From Bacteroidales bacterium (lineage in GTDB: Bacteria; Bacteroidota; Bacteroidia; Bacteroidales; UBA932): DNA of 64,000 nt. The notes beneath the pieces are model-generated. The model did no database searches. It saw only the letters and a list, made by a program, of their open reading frames with translations, and was not told the DNA's origin. Position numbers and translations under genes: made by a program. Positions within the stretch are counted from its first letter, which is position 1; every line of letters starts with the position of its first letter. Positions 26,378 through 33,601 of the stretch are shown one piece after another. Where the stretch lies: contig JAFYYM010000097.1 of the NCBI GenBank assembly GCA_017557535.1, positions 44,313 to 108,312 on the forward strand, given 5' to 3'.

Positions 26378-26998
26378 ATGCCGCGCGAACATAATCTTTT
26401 ACCATATATGGAGGCCGGAAGGCTAGAGGCTGGCTGCGACGAAGCTGGTCGCGGGCCATTGGCAGGTCCGGTCTATGCCGCGGCGGTGATTCTCCCGGAG
26501 GATTTCCACCACCCGTTGCTCAACGACTCCAAACAAATGAGCGAGAAAGAACGGGATATCCTCCGTCCGGTGATAGAAAAAGAGGCTATCGCTTGGGCAG
26601 TGGAGGCTGTCAGCGCCGGGGAGATTGACACCCTCAATATTCTCTGGGCATCGGTGACGGGGATGCAAAGGGCTGTCCTTAAGCTAGTTCCAAAGCCGGA
26701 CTTCCTCCTTGTGGACGGTAATAAGTTCAGGCCGTTCGAAGGGTTCGGGTTCTCTTCCTATAAAACCGTTATCCATGGAGACGCCACCTATGCGTCAATT
26801 GCCGCCGCCTCGGTGCTCGCCAAGACATGGCGAGATGAGAAGATGAGAGAACTGTCAAAAGAATACCCCATGTACGGGTGGGACAGGAATTTCGGTTATC
26901 CCACCAAAGAACATATCGTGGCTTTAAAGGAATATGGCCCTTCACCATACCACAGGCGCAGTTTTCATCCCAAAGAGCTTGAACCTTCGTTATTTTGA
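26378..26998 (+). CDS. rnhB: Ribonuclease HII
   Basis: Removes ribonucleotides embedded in DNA by cutting 5' to them. The 206-residue length is standard. The N-terminal active-site motif CDEAGRGPLAGPV (Asp21, Glu22) and the later HGDATYASIAAASVLAKTWRD region with the third acidic residues are intact. It lies between the XRE regulator and the peptidase gene. The start ATG at 26378 gives a normal N-terminus. Confidence 0.96.
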   Translation: MPREHNLLPYMEAGRLEAGCDEAGRGPLAGPVYAAAVILPEDFHHPLLNDSKQMSEKERDILRPVIEKEAIAWAVEAVSAGEIDTLNILWASVTGMQRAVLKLVPKPDFLLVDGNKFRPFEGFGFSSYKTVIHGDATYASIAAASVLAKTWRDEKMRELSKEYPMYGWDRNFGYPTKEHIVALKEYGPSPYHRRSFHPKELEPSLF

Positions 26999-26999
26999 T

Positions 27000-27007
27000 T
27001 ATTTTTG
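27000..27007 (+). promoter_or_regulatory. -7 box of the DPP7-type peptidase gene
   Basis: TATTTTTG fits TAnnTTTG, 21 bases before the ATG at 27029. A CTTG ending at 26981, 18 bases upstream and inside the end of rnhB, could serve as -33. Confidence 0.5.
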
Positions 27008-27028
27008 TAAAAACTATAGACGAACGAA

Positions 27029-29155
27029 ATGAAAAGAATTCTTTGCTCAATCGCCGCCGCTATGCTTATCGCGACGAGCGCGATGGCCGATGAGGGAATG
27101 TGGCTTCTCCCTCTGATCCAGAAACTTAACGCAGGAGCCATGAAGGATCTTGGCTGCAGGCTGACACCGGAACAAATCTACAGTGTCAACAATTCCTCGC
27201 TGAAAGACGCTATCGTGATCTTTGGAGGTGGCTGCACCGGAGAGATGATCTCAGACCAGGGTCTTCTCGTGACCAACCACCATTGCGGATATGGTACTAT
27301 CCAGGCCCTTTCCTCAGACGAGCACAATTATCTCGAGGATGGCTACTGGGCCATGAGCCGTGAGCAGGAGCTTCCCGCTCCTGGTTTGTCCGTGACATTT
27401 TTGGTCAGCATGACCGATGTCACTGACGCCATTGAGAAAGCCAAGGACCAGAATGCCACAAGGCAAGCCCTCCAGCAGGCCGCACAGGACAACAACCCCA
27501 ATTGCAGGGTACAGGTGACCTCATTCTACAACGAGAATGTATGGTACCTTATCGTATATAAAATCTACACCGATATCCGTTTTGTAGGTGCTCCTCCGGC
27601 ATCGATCGGAAAATTCGGCGGAGAAACCGACAACTGGATGTGGCCCCGTCACACTGGCGATTTCTCCATGTTCAGGGTATATGCCGGCCCCGACAACGAG
27701 CCTGCGGCTTATTCCCCTTCCAACAAGCCTTATGTCCCCGCCCAGTCACTTAAGGTCTCCCTCAAAGGCATCCAGCAGGGTGATTATTCAATGATTATGG
27801 GATATCCCGGAAGCACCCAGAGGTTCCAGACAGAGGCCCAGCTCAAATCCATGCTCGACCGCCAGGCTGTCTCGATCGACGCCAGGACGCTCAGGCAGGA
27901 TATCATGTGGAAATGGATGGAGACTGATCCTTCCATCCGTCTCAAATATGCCAACAAGTATGCCGGCAGCGCCAATGGTTGGAAGAAATGGCAGGGTGAG
28001 AGACTCGCTTTCAAGAACCTCGGCATCATTGAGAAAGAGCAGCAGAAAGAGGCTGATTTCATGAAATGGGTCGGCAAGAACAAGAAGCGTCAGGCCAAGT
28101 ACGGCGATGCCCTTGAGAAGATCAAGAACGGTGTCGAAGCCAACACGACAGCTCTTGACATGCAGCTTATCGGTGAGACTGTGGCGAATATCGAGCTTCT
28201 AGGATTCTCAAGCGGAGTGCAGAATGGCATGGCAAGGGCCTTAAGGGATGGTCAGGACTCAACCGCCGCTCTTGAAGCCGCCATCGCATCCCTCGCCAAG
28301 AGGTATCAGGACTACTATGAGCCTCTAGACAGGGAGGAGGCGGCAGCCCTCCTGAAGTATTACAGGGAGAAAGCCAAGCCCGAGTATTACCTCGACGGAC
28401 TTGGATCTTTCAAGGATCTTGACATAGACTCTTATGTCAACAACCTCTATGACAACACCATTTTCACCTCGGCTGACAAACTGAAGGCCGCGGTTGCCGA
28501 GAATGGATTCGAAGCCATCAAGAAAGACCCCGCGAACCAGCTCATGAACACCATCTTCATGACTTACGCCAAGATGGGACTCAGTGGCGGAATGGGTGGA
28601 CGCAGACCCGGTGGAAACTCGGCCGGATCTGATGACATCAGGGAAGGCTCCAAGGCCTTCACCGCCGGTCTGCTCGAATGGCAGAAGGGCAAGGCGACTT
28701 ATCCGGACGCCAACTTCACCATGAGGCTCACCTACGGAAGCGTGTTGCCATATTCCCCGAAGGACGCTCTCATGTATAACTACTACACCACCCTGAAGGG
28801 TGTGATGGAGAAAGAGGATCCTGACAACTACGAGTTCAAGGTGCCCGCCAAGCTCAAGGAGCTTTACAACGCCAAGGATTATGGCCAGTACGCCATGGCT
28901 GACGGCAACCTCCCGGTCTGCTTCCTCACGAACAACGACATCACCGGCGGTAACTCCGGAAGCCCCGTCCTCAACGCTGACGGTGAACTGATTGGTCTCG
29001 CTTTCGACGGCAACTGGGAGAGCATGTCCAGCGACGTGATGTTCGAGCCTGACCTTCAGAGATGCATCTGTGTCGACATCCGCTATGTCCTATTCCTAAT
29101 GGACAAGCTCGGTGGCGCCGGCTACCTTCTCAAGGAAATGAATATTGTGAAATAA
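27029..29155 (+). CDS. S46 dipeptidyl-peptidase, DPP7-type
   Basis: Periplasmic serine exopeptidase of 708 residues that releases dipeptides from oligopeptide N-termini. A signal peptide (about 1-20) is followed by the catalytic histidine region TNHHCGY (84-85), the Asp in ETDNWMWPRHTGDF and the nucleophile in GGNSGSP (Ser643). Position 661 is glycine (FDGNWE). In the Porphyromonas family the equivalent residue, 673, is Gly in DPP7 (hydrophobic P1) and Arg in DPP11 (acidic P1); the offset of 12 matches that of the catalytic serine. DPP7-like specificity is therefore expected. It supports growth on peptides. The Mrp gene starts immediately after the stop. Confidence 0.94.
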   Translation: MKRILCSIAAAMLIATSAMADEGMWLLPLIQKLNAGAMKDLGCRLTPEQIYSVNNSSLKDAIVIFGGGCTGEMISDQGLLVTNHHCGYGTIQALSSDEHNYLEDGYWAMSREQELPAPGLSVTFLVSMTDVTDAIEKAKDQNATRQALQQAAQDNNPNCRVQVTSFYNENVWYLIVYKIYTDIRFVGAPPASIGKFGGETDNWMWPRHTGDFSMFRVYAGPDNEPAAYSPSNKPYVPAQSLKVSLKGIQQGDYSMIMGYPGSTQRFQTEAQLKSMLDRQAVSIDARTLRQDIMWKWMETDPSIRLKYANKYAGSANGWKKWQGERLAFKNLGIIEKEQQKEADFMKWVGKNKKRQAKYGDALEKIKNGVEANTTALDMQLIGETVANIELLGFSSGVQNGMARALRDGQDSTAALEAAIASLAKRYQDYYEPLDREEAAALLKYYREKAKPEYYLDGLGSFKDLDIDSYVNNLYDNTIFTSADKLKAAVAENGFEAIKKDPANQLMNTIFMTYAKMGLSGGMGGRRPGGNSAGSDDIREGSKAFTAGLLEWQKGKATYPDANFTMRLTYGSVLPYSPKDALMYNYYTTLKGVMEKEDPDNYEFKVPAKLKELYNAKDYGQYAMADGNLPVCFLTNNDITGGNSGSPVLNADGELIGLAFDGNWESMSSDVMFEPDLQRCICVDIRYVLFLMDKLGGAGYLLKEMNIVK

Positions 29156-30220
29156 ATGACTGATACAGAGATTAAAAGCTGGCTCCTAGAGGTGGTTCAT
29201 CCCGCCAAAGGGAGCCAGAATATTGTAGAGCTCGGGATGGTTGAAACCATCTCCGTGGTAGGGAACAAGGTCAGTGTCACTCTTGCCTTCCCGAAAAGAC
29301 GCGATCCTCTCACTGAATATCTTGTCGGGGCCACCAGGGCAACCATTATCCGTAATGCACCAGCAGGGACAGAGGTGGAGGTGAAGACTATGGTGAAAGA
29401 AGAGGCCCCTAAGAAGAAACCCGGCCTGGATCTGGGTTTGGAGGAACTCAACAATGTGAGGCACATCATCGGGATAGCCTCAGGCAAGGGCGGGGTGGGC
29501 AAATCCACCGTGGCAGTCAACCTGGCAGTTGCCCTGGCCCGGCTTGGCTATAAAGTCGGTCTGGCGGACGCTGATGTCTATGGACCCTCTGTACCGCTTA
29601 TGACAGGAACAATGAACGAGGTCCCCGCTGCGGAAGAAACTACTGAGGGCAAGGAGGTCATTCTCCCGATAGAGAAATATGGGGTCAAATGGATGTCAAT
29701 AGGCTACTTCGCCGAACCTGGCCAAGCCCTCATCTGGAGAGGTCCCATGGCCTGTAACGCACTCAAACAGATGATTCTTCAAGTGCGCTGGGGAGTGTTG
29801 GACTTCCTCCTCATTGACATGCCTCCGGGGACGGGAGACATCCACATATCCCTGGTCAATGACATCCCGATGGAAGGCGCCTTGATAGTCACGACTCCTC
29901 AGGATGTGGCGCTTTCGGATGTTGAAAAGGGTGTAAACATGTTCCGCAACGAGAACATTAAGCGCCGAATCTATGGCCTTGTAGAGAATATGGCCTGGTT
30001 CACTCCGGAGGAACTACCTGAAAATAAGTACTATATATTCGGAAAAGACGGCGGGCGCAAGATGGCGGAGAAATACGGCATTCCGCTTCTCGGCCAGATT
30101 CCTATCGTGCAGGGCATACGTGAGGGAGGTGACTCTGGGGAGCCCTCCGCTCTCTCGACCCGTCCAGACGCACTCGCATTCATCGACCTCGCCCGTTCAT
30201 TGGCCGAGGCCGCTGGCTGA
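29156..30220 (+). CDS. mrp: Mrp/ApbC-type iron-sulfur carrier ATPase
   Basis: Cytoplasmic P-loop ATPase of 354 residues thought to carry and deliver Fe-S clusters. An N-terminal MIP18/DUF59 domain (about 1-80) precedes the deviant Walker A GKGGVGKST (110-118) and a DMPPGTGD motif. The C-terminal CxxC that holds the cluster in many Mrp proteins is not visible: the region reads NMAWFTPEELPENKYY, which I believe is the usual Bacteroidales form. It begins right after the peptidase stop with no gap, so the pair is co-transcribed. Confidence 0.9.
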   Translation: MTDTEIKSWLLEVVHPAKGSQNIVELGMVETISVVGNKVSVTLAFPKRRDPLTEYLVGATRATIIRNAPAGTEVEVKTMVKEEAPKKKPGLDLGLEELNNVRHIIGIASGKGGVGKSTVAVNLAVALARLGYKVGLADADVYGPSVPLMTGTMNEVPAAEETTEGKEVILPIEKYGVKWMSIGYFAEPGQALIWRGPMACNALKQMILQVRWGVLDFLLIDMPPGTGDIHISLVNDIPMEGALIVTTPQDVALSDVEKGVNMFRNENIKRRIYGLVENMAWFTPEELPENKYYIFGKDGGRKMAEKYGIPLLGQIPIVQGIREGGDSGEPSALSTRPDALAFIDLARSLAEAAG

Positions 30221-30238
30221 AAACCCGGATTCCGAGTC

Positions 30239-30886
30239 TTACCGGGATTTCTTGAATGTGAATCCGGTCTTCATCCCGTCGTAGCTGTCGGCGAGTTTGG
30301 AGACCGAGGCAAACGCTGACTGGGTGTCAACGGCTCCCATGACCTTGATCAGACCCAGCAAAACGCTGGAGTCATATGTCATGGCCATCTGGTTGTTCAC
30401 GATTGAAAGATAGGCTGCCGGGAGAGGGATGAACCCTGCCTTGAGAGACAACTTCTTTGTCTCGTCGTCGAACTCATAAGTGCCGTCAATCGTCCTGCCC
30501 CCGATTTTGAAAGTGCAGGTGTTGTCTTCCCTCAAGTTAAGAGCGATATCTCCTGTCTTGAGCCCCAACAACTCGAAATATGGAGTGATGTTGTCTGCCA
30601 CACTCTGGCTGGCCACAACTCCTCCCGCTTTGTCAAGCAGGTTCTGACTTTCAAACTGGATGGCTGGTTCCTCATAAACCCATGAACCAACCAAAGCCTT
30701 CTTCGTGGTCGTGTCGTAGAACTGCCCCAACACACTGCCGATGATCTTCACTATAGTGGTGACAGTGGAGGTCTTCTTGGCTCCAAAAAGCCTTCCTATC
30801 TTGCCCGCGGCCTTGAAAAGGCTGCACCCTGAGACTATCAGGGCGCAGCAAATCAAGGCTGCGGCGGCAAATCCGCACCGTCTCAT
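30239..30886 (-). CDS. DUF4923 family lipoprotein
   Basis: A 215-residue lipoprotein (lipobox LIVSGC, Cys21) of a family of unknown function common in Bacteroidales. The mature part has a short Lys-rich linker, a helix (TIVKIIGSVLGQFYD), then a lipocalin-like beta-rich half (LVGSWVYEEP, CTFKIGGRTIDGTYEFDDETKKLSLK). Lipid or small-ligand binding is a guess from that pattern. It follows the EF-hand protein gene by 2 bases and is convergent with mrp. Confidence 0.8.
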   Translation of the reverse strand: MRRCGFAAAALICCALIVSGCSLFKAAGKIGRLFGAKKTSTVTTIVKIIGSVLGQFYDTTTKKALVGSWVYEEPAIQFESQNLLDKAGGVVASQSVADNITPYFELLGLKTGDIALNLREDNTCTFKIGGRTIDGTYEFDDETKKLSLKAGFIPLPAAYLSIVNNQMAMTYDSSVLLGLIKVMGAVDTQSAFASVSKLADSYDGMKTGFTFKKSR

Positions 30887-30888
30887 CT

Positions 30889-31185
30889 CTAAGCCTCTTT
30901 CTCGCCTTTTTTCTCCTGGATCTTCTGCTTGGCCGTATCGATCTTGTCGGCAGCCTTCTCCTTCAGGTCAGCAGCCTTGTCCTTGGCCTCAGCATAAAGC
31001 TCCTTGCTCTTATCAGCCACCTTCCCGGCGACCTCGACAGTCTTATCCTTGGCCTCGGCATAAACCTCCTTGGCCTTTTCAGCTGCCTTGCCAGCAGCAT
31101 ACTGGACTTTTTCGCTAAGCGTGACTTTTCCGTCCTGATTCAGATCCCTGGGATCGAATGTCTCTTGAGGTTTGTTCTCTTCCAT
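30889..31185 (-). CDS. Small EF-hand / LEA-like repeat protein
   Basis: A 98-residue, very Lys/Ala/Glu-rich protein with no signal peptide. Near the N-terminus DLNQDGKVTLSE fits a 12-residue EF-hand calcium loop (D, N, D, G, V and E in the expected places). The rest is amphipathic helix built on 11-residue periods, with a 22-residue unit (YAEAKDKT..VAGKVADKSKEL / YAEAKDKAADLKEKAADK) repeated and also visible as a 66-base repeat in the DNA. This resembles LEA group 3, YtxH or apolipoprotein-like stress proteins. Function is unknown; membrane-surface binding or stress protection is possible. It lies 2 bases upstream of the DUF4923 gene. Confidence 0.75.
   Translation of the reverse strand: MEENKPQETFDPRDLNQDGKVTLSEKVQYAAGKAAEKAKEVYAEAKDKTVEVAGKVADKSKELYAEAKDKAADLKEKAADKIDTAKQKIQEKKGEKEA
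30981..31112 (-). repeat. 66-base tandem coding repeat
   Basis: The word ccttggcctc followed by a near-identical stretch recurs at 30981 and 31047, a 66-base period equal to 22 codons. It encodes the LEA-like helix repeats of the EF-hand protein. Confidence 0.6.
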
Positions 31186-31210
31186 TGTTTTGTTGTTATT
31201 AAGGGTTATA

Positions 31211-32359
31211 CTAAAGAAAAGACTTTACTATTCTCTCACAAGCCTTCCCGTCGCCATAAGGATTAGTCGAACGAGCCATCCTTTCATAGGCGTCGCTGTC
31301 ATCCAGCAGCGAGGAAACATCTTCCATTATCTTGCCATAATCCGTGCCCACAAGTTTGACCGTTCCGGCCTCCAAAGCCTCGGGACGCTCCGTGGTATCC
31401 CGCATGACGAGCACGGGTTTTCCCAAGCCCGGCGCCTCCTCCTGTATCCCGCCACTGTCGGTCAGTACCACGGCCGAACGCTCCATAAGATACACAAATT
31501 CCAGATATTCAAGAGGTTCTATGAAAAAAACATTCCCGAGGCCGTGAAGATTCTCCCCGAATACCTGATGAATCGGCTTCCGGACATTAGGGTTCAGGTG
31601 CATCGGATACACAAAATCCACATTATGGTATGTGGCGCCGAGATCCCTGATGGCGTTACAGATGGAAATGAAGCCTTCCCCGAAATTCTCTCTCCGATGA
31701 CCCGTGATCAAGACAAGGCGACGATCGGCCAATCTGTTGGTATCATATCCATGCTCAAGAATCCTGTCCTCCAATTCCTTGCCGAGACAAGGATCCGAAT
31801 GAATCCTGTCCACGACCAGCCTCAAGGCATCTATCACGGTATTGCCTGTGACTATGATCTTATTCTCGTCAACTGCTTCATCAAGAAGATTCTGGCGGCT
31901 CAGAGGGGTCGGGGCGAAGTTATATGTCGCTATGCGGCTTGTGATCTGACGATTGATTTCCTCCGGCCATGGACTGTATATATTCCTGGTGCGCAACCCG
32001 GCTTCCACATGTCCCACGGGAATTCTCTGATAGAAAGCCGCGAGAGCGGTAGCTGTGCTGGTGGTAGTGTCTCCATGGACCAAAACCACATCCGGGTGCG
32101 CATCTCTCAAGACATCTCGCATTCCCACCAAAACCTTAGATGTCACATCATACAGATCCTGGCCTTGTTTCATGATGTCAAGGTCATAATCTGGAACAAC
32201 CCCGAAAACCTTCAAGACCTGATCCAGCATCTCCCTGTGCTGTCCTGTCACACAGACTATCGTGTTGAAATCATCAGGGTATTTTTGGAACTCCTTGACC
32301 AGGGGGCACATCTTAATGGCCTCCGGTCTGGTTCCAAAAACTAGCATCACTCTCTTCAT
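31211..32359 (-). CDS. wecB: UDP-N-acetylglucosamine 2-epimerase (non-hydrolysing)
   Basis: Converts UDP-GlcNAc to UDP-ManNAc in the cytoplasm. The 382-residue length is normal. Visible family motifs are FGTRPEAIKM at the N-terminus, HVEAGLR, ITGHRRENFG and the C-terminal LTDSGGIQEEAPGLGKP. I start at ATG 32359; a TTG two codons upstream is possible. It follows wecC by about 20 bases, and the two enzymes together make UDP-ManNAcA for a surface polysaccharide. Confidence 0.95.
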   Translation of the reverse strand: MKRVMLVFGTRPEAIKMCPLVKEFQKYPDDFNTIVCVTGQHREMLDQVLKVFGVVPDYDLDIMKQGQDLYDVTSKVLVGMRDVLRDAHPDVVLVHGDTTTSTATALAAFYQRIPVGHVEAGLRTRNIYSPWPEEINRQITSRIATYNFAPTPLSRQNLLDEAVDENKIIVTGNTVIDALRLVVDRIHSDPCLGKELEDRILEHGYDTNRLADRRLVLITGHRRENFGEGFISICNAIRDLGATYHNVDFVYPMHLNPNVRKPIHQVFGENLHGLGNVFFIEPLEYLEFVYLMERSAVVLTDSGGIQEEAPGLGKPVLVMRDTTERPEALEAGTVKLVGTDYGKIMEDVSSLLDDSDAYERMARSTNPYGDGKACERIVKSFL

Positions 32360-32380
32360 ACTCAAGTGAAATCAAGAAAG

Positions 32381-33601
32381 TCAGATATGATAGACATGCT
32401 CCAACGGGCAAATATTATGGCAATCAAGGACCACCTTACCCTTGAGCCTGTCCCACGATGCCTTGATATGGTCATGCTTGACCATAATCACAACCATGTC
32501 GGTGTCCTTAAGGAACTCATCGTAATCCATTACCTGGCTCTCGACCACCTTTTTGCCCACAAGAGGGTCGAAAACCTTCAACGGTTTGGCCAGATGCCTC
32601 TCCTGAGCCTCCAATAGCTGCAAAGTCGGAGACTCCCTGATGTCATCCACGTTCTCCTTGTAGGTCAATCCATACAAACCAACCCTGGCATAATCCGTTA
32701 TGCCGTTCTCTCTCATAATCTCATGGATACGATTGAGAACGAAAGACGGCTGGCTGTCATTTGTCTTCATCGACTCGTCAATGACCTTCGCTATTGAAGG
32801 ATAATCTCCGACAAGGAACCATGGGTCTACTGATATGCAGTGACCGCCGACACCTGGACCCGGCTGAAGGATATTCACCCTTGGATGCATATTGCATATC
32901 CTGATGATCTCATAGACATCCATTCCGTCGTGGCGGCATATTCTAGCCAGTTCGTTCGCGAAAGCGATGTTGACGGCCCTGAAAGTGTTCTCGACAACTT
33001 TTGTCATTTCCGCCGTCCGGATGTCGGTCACGACAATCTCACCTTGGCAGAAAGAAGCGTAGCGAGACTTAACCTCCTCTCCCACGGCCTTGTCGTCCGC
33101 TCCTATAGTGCGGTTGTTGTGGAGAAGCTCATACACCATGTTTCCCGGGATGATACGCTCCGGTGCGTGGACCAGATTGATCTTGTTCCCAGTCTCGGCA
33201 CTCCAAGCCTCAACAACAGGCCTGACATGCTTGTCAATCGTGCCTGGGCTGACAGTGGACTCAATCACCAATGTCGCGTCCGGGGGACACACCTTCAACA
33301 CATCCTTGACCGCCGCCACGACATAACCAGGATCGACTTTCTTACTGAACTTATCGTAGGGGGTCGGAACAGAGATAATGTACATGTCGGTCCTGACATA
33401 TTCAGTCGTGAACTTGATTCCGGCTTTAAGGGCCTCGGCGAAAAGCTCATCAAGGCCATCTTCCTTGAACGTGGTCCTGCCGGAATTCAAGGTGTCCACA
33501 AGATCCGTGTTATAATCCGTACCCACAACCTCAAGGCCATGGGAGGCCATCATAAGCGCCGTAGGCAACCCTATGTAACCAAGACCGATAACGTTTATCA
33601 T
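32381..33601 (-). CDS. wecC: UDP-N-acetyl-D-mannosaminuronate dehydrogenase
   Basis: NAD-dependent oxidation of UDP-ManNAc to UDP-ManNAcA. The 406-residue protein has the Rossmann start NVIGLGYIGLP, the SVPTPYD and STVSPGT motifs, and the catalytic-cysteine region GPGVGGHCISVDPWFL, followed by the C-terminal UDP-binding domain. It overlaps the YfhO gene by ATGA and precedes wecB, its metabolic partner. Confidence 0.94.
   Translation of the reverse strand: MINVIGLGYIGLPTALMMASHGLEVVGTDYNTDLVDTLNSGRTTFKEDGLDELFAEALKAGIKFTTEYVRTDMYIISVPTPYDKFSKKVDPGYVVAAVKDVLKVCPPDATLVIESTVSPGTIDKHVRPVVEAWSAETGNKINLVHAPERIIPGNMVYELLHNNRTIGADDKAVGEEVKSRYASFCQGEIVVTDIRTAEMTKVVENTFRAVNIAFANELARICRHDGMDVYEIIRICNMHPRVNILQPGPGVGGHCISVDPWFLVGDYPSIAKVIDESMKTNDSQPSFVLNRIHEIMRENGITDYARVGLYGLTYKENVDDIRESPTLQLLEAQERHLAKPLKVFDPLVGKKVVESQVMDYDEFLKDTDMVVIMVKHDHIKASWDRLKGKVVLDCHNICPLEHVYHI

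Noticed and set aside
30220-30250. Terminator between mrp and the DUF4923 gene
   Set aside because: Only a five-base GC stem with a long loop and no T-run is present.
31172-32344. 390-codon open frame on the + strand opposite wecB
   Set aside because: The minus frame encodes a full, motif-complete WecB. The opposite frame has no recognisable domain and arises from the codon bias of the real gene.
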